DNA of 64,000 nt from Opitutus sp. GAS368 (GTDB lineage Bacteria; Verrucomicrobiota; Verrucomicrobiia; Opitutales; Opitutaceae): the NCBI RefSeq assembly GCF_900104925.1, contig NZ_LT629735.1:3703001-3767000 (forward strand). Direction: 5' to 3'. Numbering within the stretch: position 1 is the stretch's first letter; each line of letters opens with the position of its first letter. The notes under the pieces were generated by a model. It saw only the letters and a list, made by a program, of their open reading frames with translations. It was not told the DNA's origin and ran no database searches. A program made the translations under genes and the position numbers. This document shows, piece after piece, positions 55,337 through 63,470 of the stretch.

Positions 55337-56545
55337 ATGCCCAACCGCTGGTTCCGTCATAAAGCCGATGAATTCGAGCAGTTCGCGATCGATGTCATCA
55401 TGGGGCGGCGCGAGGGGACGCTGGCGGCGCTGTTCGGAGCGTTCCTCCAGCTGTGCTCGTATCTCTTCAGCGGCATTGTGCAGCTCCGGCTCTGGCTCTA
55501 CCGCAACCGCATCCTGCGCGACCAGCCGCTCGGCTGCCTCGTGGTAGTGGTCGGCAACCTGACCGTCGGCGGCACGGGCAAGACGCCCGTCGTGGAAATG
55601 TTCGCCAAGGCCCTGCGCGACCGCGGCCGCAAGGTCGCCATCCTTTCCCGCGGCTACAAGAGCAAGGCCCCGCCGCTGTGGCAGAAGTGGTGGTTCTGGC
55701 TCAACCACACCGCGGAGCCGCCGCCGCGCATCGTCAGCGACGGCGCGAAGGTGCTGCTCGATTCCGAGGTGGCCGGCGACGAGCCGTTCATGCTGGCGCG
55801 CAACCTGCCCGGGGTGGTCGTGCTCGTGGACAAGAACCGCGTGAAGGCCGGCGCCTTCGCCATCAAGGAATTCGGCTGCGACACGCTCGTGCTCGACGAC
55901 GGCTTCCAATACCTGCCGCTGAAGGGCCGGCTCAACCTGCTGCTGGTCGACAAGACGAACCCGTTTGGCAACGGCTTCCTGTTGCCGCGCGGCATCCTGC
56001 GCGAGCCGGTGAAGCACCTGCAGCGCGCTTCCTACGTGTTCCTCACGAAGTCGAAGGGCGTGCGCGACGAGGAGCTGGAGGCGATGATCGCGAAGTTCAA
56101 TCCGACGGCGGAAATCATCGAGTGCGCCCACAAGCCGCAATACCTCCAGCGCATCGATACGGGCGAACGGCTGCCGCTCACGGCGCTGGCCGGCCGCCGG
56201 GTCGGCGCGCTCAGCGGCATCGCGGCACCGGAGAGCTTCGAGGCGTTCCTGCGGGAAACGGGTGCCAAGCTCGTCTACACGCGCCGGTTCCTCGACCACT
56301 ACCGCTTCACCCACGAGGATCTGGGCGACGTCTTCAGCGAGGCGGAGGAGGCCGGCGTCGAGATCATGGTCACGACCGAGAAGGACGCCGTGCGCATCGA
56401 GGCGGGGGAGAAGTTCCCCATGCCCTGCTACTACCTCCGGCTCGAGATCGAGATTTTGCGCGGGGCGGCGGACTTCCAGGAGGCGGTCGGCAAGATCTGC
56501 TTCCCGCGGGGCGAGCCCGCCATCGCCTCGAATCCGCCGGTGTGA
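55337..56545 (+). CDS. lpxK: Tetraacyldisaccharide 4'-kinase
   Basis: A 402-residue inner-membrane kinase that adds the 4'-phosphate of lipid A. The P-loop is at about residues 74-84 in [18 protein letters not shown]. Others are [61 protein letters not shown] and [11 protein letters not shown] hydrophobic stretch before the P-loop ([20 protein letters not shown]) is the membrane contact. An in-frame ATG at 55268 would add 23 residues and leave only 24 bp to the divergent aminotransferase; 55337 gives the more usual N-terminus. Confirms a lipid A-bearing outer membrane. Confidence 0.94.
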   Translation: MPNRWFRHKADEFEQFAIDVIMGRREGTLAALFGAFLQLCSYLFSGIVQLRLWLYRNRILRDQPLGCLVVVVGNLTVGGTGKTPVVEMFAKALRDRGRKVAILSRGYKSKAPPLWQKWWFWLNHTAEPPPRIVSDGAKVLLDSEVAGDEPFMLARNLPGVVVLVDKNRVKAGAFAIKEFGCDTLVLDDGFQYLPLKGRLNLLLVDKTNPFGNGFLLPRGILREPVKHLQRASYVFLTKSKGVRDEELEAMIAKFNPTAEIIECAHKPQYLQRIDTGERLPLTALAGRRVGALSGIAAPESFEAFLRETGAKLVYTRRFLDHYRFTHEDLGDVFSEAEEAGVEIMVTTEKDAVRIEAGEKFPMPCYYLRLEIEILRGAADFQEAVGKICFPRGEPAIASNPPV

Positions 56546-56599
56546 GGTAGGGCGAATCCTCCGGATGAGCCGCGGCTCGTCGGGACGACTCGCCCTACC
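56546..56599. repeat. GGTAGGGCGA inverted repeat after lpxK
   Basis: Ends GGTAGGGCGA and TCGCCCTACC are exact complements; inner palindromes are ATGAGCCGCGGCTCGT and CGTCGGGACGACT. It begins at the last base of the lpxK stop. Half of it is also found at 13136. Confidence 0.9.
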
Positions 56600-56641
56600 T
56601 TTATGATTGCCCGGAATTCACCCTCTCGCGAGCGTCTGAAC

Positions 56642-57757
56642 ATGAGTGATCCCCGTTTTACCCGGCTGGCCGAGGTGCTGACCGGTTTCTCCACCGACCT
56701 GAAGAAGGGCGAGCGCGTGCTCATCGACGCTTTCGACGTGCCCGACACCTTCACCATCGCCCTCGTGCGGGCCGCCCAGGAGCGCGGGGCGCTGCCCTAC
56801 GTGAATGTGCAGCGGGCCCGGATCACGCGCGAATTGCTCAAGGGCGCGACCATTGAGCAATACGGCACGACCGCCGAGGTCGAGCTGCAGCGCATGAAGC
56901 ACATGCAGGCCTACATCGCCGTGCGCGGCTCGGACAACATCTTCGAGACCTCCGACGTGCCGGCCGACCGGGTGCAGGCGATGTCCAAGGTGATGAAGCC
57001 GGTGCTCGACCACCGCGTGAACAAGACGAAGTGGGTCGTGCTCCGCTGGCCGTCGTCCGCCATGGCCCAGCAGGCCGGCATGAGCACGCAGGCTTTCGAG
57101 GATTTCTATTTCCGCGTCTGCACCTTCGACTACCGGCGCTACGGCCCGGGCATGAAGGCGCTGGCCGGCCTGATGAACCAGACCGACCGCGTGCACCTGC
57201 AGGGTCCGGGCACCGACCTCCGGTTCTCGATCAAGGGCATTGGCGCCGTGCCGTGCGGCGGCCTGCGCAACATTCCCGACGGTGAGGTGTTCTCCTGCCC
57301 GGTGAAGGACAGCGTCGAGGGCGTGATCCAATACAACGCACCCACGGTCTACCTGGGCACCTCGTTCGACAACATCCGGCTCGTCTTCAAGAAGGGCCGG
57401 ATCGTCGAGGCCACGAGCAACAACACGAAGCGCCTGAACGAAATTCTCGATACCGACGCCGGCTCGCGCTACATCGGCGAGTTCGCCATCGGCTTCAACC
57501 CGCACATCCTCGAACCGATGCGCGACATCCTCTTCGACGAGAAGATCGCGGGCTCCTTCCATTTCACCCCCGGCCAGGCCTACGAGGAGGGAGGCAACGG
57601 CAACAAATCGACCGTGCACTGGGATATGGTCAACATCCAGCGCCCCGAATATGGCGGCGGCGAAATCTGGTTCGACGGCAAGCTTATCCGCAAGGACGGC
57701 CTTTTCACGCTGCCGGCGCTGAAGAAGCTCAATCCGGACCAATTGCTCAAGGTTTGA
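56642..57757 (+). CDS. M29-family aminopeptidase
   Basis: A 371-residue cytosolic metallo-aminopeptidase of the AmpS/PepS group, distinct from the gene at 46503-47678. Marks are [71 protein letters not shown] and a terminal HWDMVNIQR with an acidic pocket. The ATG at 56642 starts [17 protein letters not shown]; an ATG at 56603 would add residues next to repeat sequence. It follows lpxK by about 96 bp, the gap being mostly a palindromic repeat. Confidence 0.92.
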   Translation: MSDPRFTRLAEVLTGFSTDLKKGERVLIDAFDVPDTFTIALVRAAQERGALPYVNVQRARITRELLKGATIEQYGTTAEVELQRMKHMQAYIAVRGSDNIFETSDVPADRVQAMSKVMKPVLDHRVNKTKWVVLRWPSSAMAQQAGMSTQAFEDFYFRVCTFDYRRYGPGMKALAGLMNQTDRVHLQGPGTDLRFSIKGIGAVPCGGLRNIPDGEVFSCPVKDSVEGVIQYNAPTVYLGTSFDNIRLVFKKGRIVEATSNNTKRLNEILDTDAGSRYIGEFAIGFNPHILEPMRDILFDEKIAGSFHFTPGQAYEEGGNGNKSTVHWDMVNIQRPEYGGGEIWFDGKLIRKDGLFTLPALKKLNPDQLLKV

Positions 57758-57763
57758 GCGCCA

Positions 57764-57955
57764 TGGATTGTCCGGATGATCACGGATCATGCAGTCACCC
57801 GCAGAAGTCTTGTCATTCTGAGCGAAGCGAAGAATCCAGTCGTTCTTTCGATCAGTAGGCATCGTCCAACTGGATTCTTCGCTCCGTTCAGAATGACAGG
57901 GATCGGGAGTCTTGGCATTTATCCGTATTCATCCGTTTAATCCGTGCCTAAAAAC
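57764..57955. repeat. Nested repeat: CACGGAT arms around a TCATTCTGA hairpin
   Basis: Outer parts are GGATTGTCCGGATGATCACG-GAT (left) and ATCCGTATTCATCCG-type sequence (right). Inside, arms of about 30 bp at 57811-57840 and 57869-57898 (TGTCATTCTGAGCGAAGCGA and its complement) match at 28 of 30 positions. The same nesting recurs at 63280-63461. Confidence 0.9.
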
Positions 57956-58942
57956 ATGCCTCCCGATTCCACCCTCCTCGCGTTCGTCCAGTCCCTCCCG
58001 AAGACGGAGACCCACCTCCATCTCGAGGGGGCGCTGCCCTTCGAATTGCTGCAGCGCGTCCGTCCGGAGTTCACGTCGCCCCCGGCCTCCTGGGCGCACA
58101 ATTTCAAGTTCCGCGATTTCGGCCATTTCGAGCAGGAGCTGCTCGATATGGCGTTCTCGTGGTTCACCTCACCGGAGCATTACCACGAGGCGGCGAAGAT
58201 CATCTTCGCGCAGCACCTCGCGCAGAACGTCCGATACGTCGAGACCAGCTTTGCCTCCGGCGTGATCGAGTTCGGCGGCCTGAACGGCCGCGAGGTGCTG
58301 GCGGCCATCCGGGCCGCCGTGCCGGCCGGCCTGGAGGTGCGCGTTTTTCTCGGCATCCACCACAACGGCGCCGGACCGAAGATGAAGCCGGTGCTGGACG
58401 AGGCGCTTACCTGGAAGGATCTGGCCGGGGTGGACCTGCACGGTTTCGAAGATGCGCCGGTCGAGGCGTGGACCGCGCCCTATTGGGCCGCGGCCCGTCA
58501 GGCCGGCAAATACACCAAGGCGCACGCCGGCGAATTCATGGGCGCGGATTTTATCCGCCGGATACTGGGCGAACTGCAGCCCCAGCGCATCGAGCATGGC
58601 ACGCGATCGGTCGAGGACGCCGCCGTCGTGGCCGAGATCAAGCGGCGCGGCATCGCGCTCGATATGTGCCCGATCAGCAATCACAAGCTCATGCCCGGGA
58701 TCAGCCTGGGCAACCATCCCATCCGCCGCCTGTTTGATGCCGGGGTGAAGGTCACCGTCAGCACCGACGATCCCATTTCTTTTGGCAACACGGTCACGGA
58801 CGAATACATCGCACTGGCCGAGCGCAGCGGCTTCAGCCGCCAGGAGCTGGTCCAGTTGGCCCGCAACGGTTTCGAGGTGGCGTTGTTGAGCGATGCGCAG
58901 AAGAAGTTGTGGCTTGGCGAGCTCGACGCGGCCTCGAGGTAG
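57956..58942 (+). CDS. add: Adenosine deaminase-family amidohydrolase
   Basis: A 328-residue zinc hydrolase that converts adenosine to inosine. The zinc His pair is H20 and H22 in ETHLHLEGAL, then HAGEFMG, RIEHGTRSVED, MCPISNHKLMPGIS and the catalytic STDDPISFGN. This fits adenosine deaminase, although adenine deaminases of the same family are hard to exclude. The ATG at 57956 is preferred to a GTG at 57944 that is part of repeat sequence. The stop codon TAG lies in the next repeat (GTAGGGCGG). Confidence 0.88.
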   Translation: MPPDSTLLAFVQSLPKTETHLHLEGALPFELLQRVRPEFTSPPASWAHNFKFRDFGHFEQELLDMAFSWFTSPEHYHEAAKIIFAQHLAQNVRYVETSFASGVIEFGGLNGREVLAAIRAAVPAGLEVRVFLGIHHNGAGPKMKPVLDEALTWKDLAGVDLHGFEDAPVEAWTAPYWAAARQAGKYTKAHAGEFMGADFIRRILGELQPQRIEHGTRSVEDAAVVAEIKRRGIALDMCPISNHKLMPGISLGNHPIRRLFDAGVKVTVSTDDPISFGNTVTDEYIALAERSGFSRQELVQLARNGFEVALLSDAQKKLWLGELDAASR

Positions 58943-58993
58943 GGCGGTGACTCCGCTCACCGCCATGGCGCGGAACGGAGTCCGCGCCCTACC
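58939..58993. repeat. GGTAGGGC double-hairpin repeat at the add stop codon
   Basis: Ends GGTAGGGC and GCCCTACC are complementary, with two inner hairpins GGCGGTGA-CTCCGC-TCACCGCC and GGCGCGGA-ACGGAG-TCCGCGCC. The add stop codon TAG is the TAG of the left end. Confidence 0.9.
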
Positions 58994-59001
58994 TGTATTA
59001 T

Positions 59002-59069
59002 TGTAGGAGCCTGCTTGCAGGCGATGGATTGCCGTGCAACATCCGGTCCCTTGCAAGCAAGCTCCTACA
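59002..59069. repeat. TGTAGGAGC inverted repeat overlapping the start of rluD
   Basis: Ends TGTAGGAGC and GCTCCTACA are complementary, with CTTGCAGGC and CCCTTGCAAGCAAG inside. Both candidate rluD start codons lie within it, so the first residues of RluD are translated repeat. Confidence 0.9.
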
Positions 59070-59974
59070 CAATTCCCGCAGGCAGCCGCCGCGAGCGCGC
59101 CGACAAGGTGCTGGCCCAGGCCTTTCCCGAGCACAGCCGCGCGGCCATCCAGCGCGCCATGGAAGCCGGGTTGGTCAAGGCGGATGGCAAGGTCATAGAC
59201 CAGAGCCAGGAAGTGCTGCCCGGCCAGACGCTCGAGTTTTCGTTGCCAGAGACCGTCGCCGCAGAGCTGCGGGCGGTGGACATCCCGCTCAACGTGATTT
59301 TCGAGGACAAGCACCTCATCGTGCTCAACAAGGCCGCGGGCATGGTGGTGCATCCGGGCACCGGCACGGGCGAGGACACGATGGTGCACGCGCTGCTCGC
59401 CCATTGCGCCGGCGAGCTCAGCGGCATCGGCGGCGTGGAGCGGCCGGGCATCGTGCACCGGCTCGACAAGGATACGTCCGGCCTGCTTGTCGTCGCCAAG
59501 AACGACACGGCGCACCGCGCGCTGGCCGACCAGTTCGCCTCGCGCGCCCTCACGAAGGAATACGTGGCGCTCGTGTCCGGCGTGCCCAAGACCGACAGCG
59601 GCAGCATTGACCGGAGCATCGCCCGTCATCCCGTGCACCGGCACCGCATGACGACGGGCGAGGGCGGCCGGCCGTCGCGCACCGACTGGACCGTGGAGAA
59701 GAAATTCGGCAGCCAGGCGGCGCTGCTGCGCTGCCGCATCCACACGGGCCGGACGCATCAGATCCGCGTGCACCTCAAGTCGCTCGGCCACCCGATTCTC
59801 GGCGACGCCACCTACGGCTGGAAACAGAACCCCCAATTGCCCACGCCGCCACGCGTCATGCTCCATGCCGAGCACCTGGTCTTCACTCATCCCGTGAGCG
59901 GCAAGACCATGGATCTGAACGCGCCGCTGCCGTCCGATTTCAAGAAGATGCTGACGGCGTTGCGGAAGCTGTAG
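59024..59974 (+). CDS. rluD: RluD-type 23S rRNA pseudouridine synthase
   Basis: A 316-residue RluA-family enzyme. An S4-like RNA-binding domain (RADKVLAQAFPEHSRAAIQR) precedes the catalytic domain with the Asp in GIVHRLDKDTSGLLVVAKN, VVHPGTGTGEDTMVHALLAH, RIHTGRTHQIRVHLKSLGHP and GDATYGW. Target uridines cannot be read from sequence alone; the RluD subgroup usually modifies helix 69. Start is uncertain because the 5' end lies in a hairpin repeat (59002-59069): candidates are ATG 59024 and TTG 59051, both read through repeat sequence. The stop TAG is in the next repeat. Confidence 0.9.
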   Translation: MDCRATSGPLQASSYTIPAGSRRERADKVLAQAFPEHSRAAIQRAMEAGLVKADGKVIDQSQEVLPGQTLEFSLPETVAAELRAVDIPLNVIFEDKHLIVLNKAAGMVVHPGTGTGEDTMVHALLAHCAGELSGIGGVERPGIVHRLDKDTSGLLVVAKNDTAHRALADQFASRALTKEYVALVSGVPKTDSGSIDRSIARHPVHRHRMTTGEGGRPSRTDWTVEKKFGSQAALLRCRIHTGRTHQIRVHLKSLGHPILGDATYGWKQNPQLPTPPRVMLHAEHLVFTHPVSGKTMDLNAPLPSDFKKMLTALRKL

Positions 59975-60020
59975 CGGCGGTCTGTGACCGCCGGACGGCG
60001 CTCATAGAGCGCCTCTACAA
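59970..60020. repeat. GTAGCGGCGGTC repeat at the rluD stop codon
   Basis: Reads GTAGCGGCGGTCTGTGACCG, then CGGACGGCGC, then TCATAGAGCGCCTCTACAA. It is a diverged relative of 27082-27136. The rluD stop TAG is part of it. Confidence 0.85.
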
Positions 60021-60029
60021 TTTGATCCT

Positions 60030-62324
60030 TCAGTTCTTCGGCGGCACCGGCTTCAGGATGGCGCTGAGCCGGTCGAGGCGGTCGCTATAGACATCCAGCG
60101 CGTGGCCGGTGATGGCGGAATATTTCTCCGCCTCCGCCCAGCGCCGGCCTTCGATGGCCTCGCGCACGCCGGGCAGGGTCTTCACCCCGTAACCGGTGAG
60201 CAGGCCCGGCGCATAGATCATGTGGCGGAACCAGTCGCGGCCGGGCAGCCCGGTGTTGTCCGTGAGCGCCTGTTCCATGCCCTGCAGGAGCGTCTCGACC
60301 TCGGCGCGCTGGGCTGCGGTGAGCTTGAGTCCCTCGGCGAGGGCCTGGCTGCCGGCCCGGTCGCAGGTCGCGGCGCTCTGCTTGAGGCGGAGCACGGCGT
60401 TGTCGAGCGCGGCCAGGTTGAGGAAAGGCACGACGCCTTCCTTGGCCGGTTGCACGTAGGTTTCGGTCGGGTCGGAGGCGAGGATGTAGGCGTTGGCGTC
60501 GATCAGCCTGTTCTTCTCCTCGGTGCTGCTGCGCAGGTTGTCGGCGAGCGTGTGGATCTCCTCCAGGTAACGACCGACGGTGTCGCTGAAATCCGTCTCG
60601 TGCACCGGCAGCACATCGGCGTCGGCCATGCGCAGCATCACGCGGCCGACCGTTTGCGCCAGGGCGATGCCGTAGTGGTAACCCGGGTCCCCGAAGCGGT
60701 CGTAGTGGTCGAAGGAGTCGTAGATGGAGTGGTAAACCCCGGCCTGCTGGTCCTCGCCGCCGAACTCGATGCTCAGCGTGCCGATGCCGAGATGCTGGAG
60801 GAAGGGCGTGAAGTCCGAGCCGGAGCCCAGCGCGCCAATCGGCACTTCCTGGCCGGCGGCGAGCTGCTTGGCGATGGCGCGCTCCGGCGCCGAGGCGCCG
60901 TCCTTGCTGCCGTCAACGAGCAGGCTGGCGCGCAGGCGGGCCAGCACACTGACGTTCATCTCGGGATCGCGCACGCTGCCGGCGACCTGGTTGACGAAGC
61001 TCTGCAGCGCGTGGCTGCCCGCCACCTGCAGGAAGCCGCGGCTGTTCGTGTCGGAGTTGAGATAGAGGACGGCCTTTTTCTGCAGCTCGTCGGCGTGCGT
61101 CTCCGCCCATTCGGTGGAGCCGAGCAGGCCCGGCTCCTCGCCATCCCAGCTGCAGTAGACGAGCGTGCGCTTCGGCTTCCAGCCGGACTGCACGAGCGCG
61201 CCGATGGACCTGGCCTCGGCCATCATCGCGACGTGGCCCGACAGCGGATCCCACGCGCCAAACACCCAGCCGTCGCGGTGGTTGCCGCGGATGACCCACT
61301 GGTCGGGCAGTTCGCGGCCCTTGATGGTCGCGATGACGTCATAGACGGGCTTGAGACTCCAGTCGGAGGTGATGGCGAGGTGAACCTTCGCCGGGCCGGG
61401 TCCGATGTGATACGTGATCGGCAGCGCCCCGCGCCAAGCGGGCGGCACGACCGAACCGGCGAGGGCGGCGAGCATGGGCTGCGCGTCGGCATAGGAAATC
61501 GGCATGACCGGAATCTTGAGCACGGTCTTGGCCTCGGAGAGGGGCAGGCGCTTCGCATCCTTCGTCGCACCGATGCCGGGCGTCAGCGGATCACCGGGAT
61601 AAACCGGCATGTCGGCGACGGAACCACGCTGCACGCCGTCGGCCGGGCGGTAGCCGCCCTTCGGATAAACATCGCCGGCCCCATAGCCGTCATCGGCCGG
61701 ATCGGAGTAAATCAGGCAGCCGACCGCGCCGTGCTCATAGGCGAGCTTGGGCTTGAGCCCGCGCCAGCCGCCGCCGTAACGGACGATGACGATGCGGCCC
61801 TTCACGCTGACGCCGTGCGTCTCGAGTTCCTTGTAGTCGTCGGGCATGCCGCGGTTGACGTAGACCAGTTCCGCGGTGACATCGCCGTCGGCGCCATAGG
61901 CGTGGTAGGGCGGCAGGGCATCCTTGGTCTTGCCGGAGGTCCGGTCACCGGCGATCTCCGGCTCGTGGATCCTGGCGGTGAACGTGGTCGGTGCGACGAG
62001 CTCCAGCTTCTGGGTGAGCGGCGTCGGATAGAGCACGTAGAAGGTCTCGATGTGGGCGTCCCAGCCCCATTCCTGGAACTTCGCGAGGGTGAACTCGGCG
62101 TTGAGTTTGTCGTGCGGGGAGCCGACGTGATTGGGCTCCGCCGCCATCGTCTCGAGCCAGCCGCGGAGATCGGCGGGATTGAGCTGGGCGTCGAATTTCG
62201 TCTCAAGGCCCGCTTGGGCGGCAGCATGCTCGGGCAGGAAGCCGAGCAGGCCGGGCGCCGGTTCGGCCGCCAGGAGGGGAGCCGCGACGCAGGAGAGCAG
62301 AACCAACAGGCGGGGGGATGTCAT
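60030..62324 (-). CDS. Secreted M28 peptidase (glutamate carboxypeptidase II-like)
   Basis: A 764-residue exported peptidase. A signal peptide (LLVLLSCVAAPLLA) precedes a PA domain insert (VKGRIVIVRYGGGWRGLKPK, GAVGCLIYSDPADDGY) and the M28 zinc domain: GNHRDGWVFGAWDPLSGHVA (His and bridging Asp), SWDGEEPGLLGSTEW (the two Glu), YLNSDTNS (Asp) and YHSIYDSFDHY (last His). A C-terminal helical dimerisation part follows. The full set and order match human GCPII/PSMA-type enzymes, which remove C-terminal glutamate; bacterial members cleave similar acidic peptides. Convergent with rluD, 55 bp apart. Confidence 0.94.
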   Translation of the reverse strand: MTSPRLLVLLSCVAAPLLAAEPAPGLLGFLPEHAAAQAGLETKFDAQLNPADLRGWLETMAAEPNHVGSPHDKLNAEFTLAKFQEWGWDAHIETFYVLYPTPLTQKLELVAPTTFTARIHEPEIAGDRTSGKTKDALPPYHAYGADGDVTAELVYVNRGMPDDYKELETHGVSVKGRIVIVRYGGGWRGLKPKLAYEHGAVGCLIYSDPADDGYGAGDVYPKGGYRPADGVQRGSVADMPVYPGDPLTPGIGATKDAKRLPLSEAKTVLKIPVMPISYADAQPMLAALAGSVVPPAWRGALPITYHIGPGPAKVHLAITSDWSLKPVYDVIATIKGRELPDQWVIRGNHRDGWVFGAWDPLSGHVAMMAEARSIGALVQSGWKPKRTLVYCSWDGEEPGLLGSTEWAETHADELQKKAVLYLNSDTNSRGFLQVAGSHALQSFVNQVAGSVRDPEMNVSVLARLRASLLVDGSKDGASAPERAIAKQLAAGQEVPIGALGSGSDFTPFLQHLGIGTLSIEFGGEDQQAGVYHSIYDSFDHYDRFGDPGYHYGIALAQTVGRVMLRMADADVLPVHETDFSDTVGRYLEEIHTLADNLRSSTEEKNRLIDANAYILASDPTETYVQPAKEGVVPFLNLAALDNAVLRLKQSAATCDRAGSQALAEGLKLTAAQRAEVETLLQGMEQALTDNTGLPGRDWFRHMIYAPGLLTGYGVKTLPGVREAIEGRRWAEAEKYSAITGHALDVYSDRLDRLSAILKPVPPKN

Positions 62325-62336
62325 GGGTGGATGCGG

Positions 62337-63284
62337 TTAGCCAAGGGAAGCCAGGGCCTCGGCGGCGAGTCCCCAGCGGAGATTGTGGAGCGAATGGTGG
62401 AAGCGCGCAATATGCGCGTAGTCGGCCACCGTGACAATGGTGATCAACGCCGCGGGGAAGACGTCGGCGCGCGCGGCGGGCAGGCCCGGGATGGCCTTGC
62501 GTTCCTCAAGGGTCATCGGTGCCACCTCGTCGAGCAGCTGGCTCAGCGTGTCGGTGCCGATGATGGCCGGCGTATTCTCGAGCGCCAGGCCGTGCCGGGC
62601 GCCCTTGATGGCGCGCACGGTGGTCATGCTGCCGCCGGCGAAGACCGCGGCCGGGGCGATGACGGGAAAGCGAAAGCCGCTGCGCTTGAGTTCGTCCCAC
62701 ACATGCCGGGCCAGGGCCTGGCCTTCGTGCGGCGGCAACGGACCGGCCGGGTCTTGGATGAAACGCTCGGTCAACCGCACACACCCGAGCTGGAGGCTCA
62801 TGGCCTGTTGGATCTGGCGGTCGTGAAAGAAGAGGCACTCGAGGCTGCCGCCGCCGAGATCGAAAACATAGAAATCCTTCAGATCGGCGAGCGCGGGGTC
62901 GCAGGTCAGGCCGCGACCGATGAGATTGGCCTCCTCGTCGCCGGATAGGATCCGGATATCGTAGCCGGTGGCGGCCTTGACCCGGCGGCGGAAGTCGGCG
63001 CCGTTGCCGGCGTCACGCACCGCGCTGGTGGCGACGAGGATGGTCTTGGCGGGAGCAAAGGGCGCCGCATCGGCCAGCAATTCCTGGACGGCGGCGAGGC
63101 CGCGGGCCATCCCTTCCTCCGTGAGCTGCGGCTTGGCCTTGCCGATGCCGGCGCTGATGCGGGCGTCGATGGTCCTGGATGTGAGCTCGGTGACGGCGCC
63201 CGACTTGTCGCGGGCCGCGACCAGCACCTTGATCGAGTTGCTGCCGATGTCGATGACCGCGACGGTGGGAGTGTTATTGACCAC
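62337..63284 (-). CDS. Ppx/GppA-family exopolyphosphatase
   Basis: A 315-residue member of the actin-like ASKHA family, hydrolysing polyphosphate or pppGpp. Marks are VAVIDIGSNSIKVLVAA, VATSAVRDAGNGADF, ILSGDEEANLIG, VFDLGGGSLECLFF and AVFAGGSMTTVRAI. It is the short form that lacks the C-terminal HD domain. It starts with GTG at 63284, a codon that also belongs to a repeat (CCGTGGTCAA on the minus strand); an upstream ATG at 63320 reads through that repeat. It is 12 bp upstream of the M28 peptidase on the same strand. Confidence 0.92.
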   Translation of the reverse strand: MVNNTPTVAVIDIGSNSIKVLVAARDKSGAVTELTSRTIDARISAGIGKAKPQLTEEGMARGLAAVQELLADAAPFAPAKTILVATSAVRDAGNGADFRRRVKAATGYDIRILSGDEEANLIGRGLTCDPALADLKDFYVFDLGGGSLECLFFHDRQIQQAMSLQLGCVRLTERFIQDPAGPLPPHEGQALARHVWDELKRSGFRFPVIAPAAVFAGGSMTTVRAIKGARHGLALENTPAIIGTDTLSQLLDEVAPMTLEERKAIPGLPAARADVFPAALITIVTVADYAHIARFHHSLHNLRWGLAAEALASLG

Positions 63285-63461
63285 GGATTTCACGGATGGA
63301 CACGGATAAATGCCCCACACGGTTTGGTTGTCATTCTGAACGGAGTGAAGAATCCAGAATGATTTCCGCGGGCCAACATGATGCTGGATCCTTCGCTACG
63401 CTCAGGATGACAGACAGCGTTGATTTCATCCGTGATCATCCGTGCAATCCGTGGTCAAAAA
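63280..63461. repeat. Nested repeat: CACGGAT arms around a TCATTCTGA hairpin, second copy
   Basis: Outer arms GACCACGGATTTCACGGATG at left and CATCCGTGCAATCCGTGGTC at right. Inside, TGTCATTCTGAACGGAGTGA (from 63329) faces CTTCGCTACGCTCAGGATGA-CA (to 63412). It has the same order and both kinds as 57764-57955. The left arm overlaps the start codon of the Ppx/GppA gene. Confidence 0.9.
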
Positions 63462-63470
63462 AGGCCTCGT

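Noticed and set aside
60102-62948. A 948-residue open frame on the plus strand
   Set aside because: Antisense to the M28 peptidase and the Ppx/GppA gene; composition is Gly/Val/Arg-rich shadow sequence and it spans two real genes.
63284-63320. ATG at 63320 as the start of the Ppx/GppA gene
   Set aside because: The extra residues are translated from a CACGGAT repeat arm; GTG 63284 gives the normal family N-terminus.
57764-63461. Insertion sequence, because of terminal-type inverted repeats
   Set aside because: No transposase frame lies inside any of the repeats; they are short non-coding elements.
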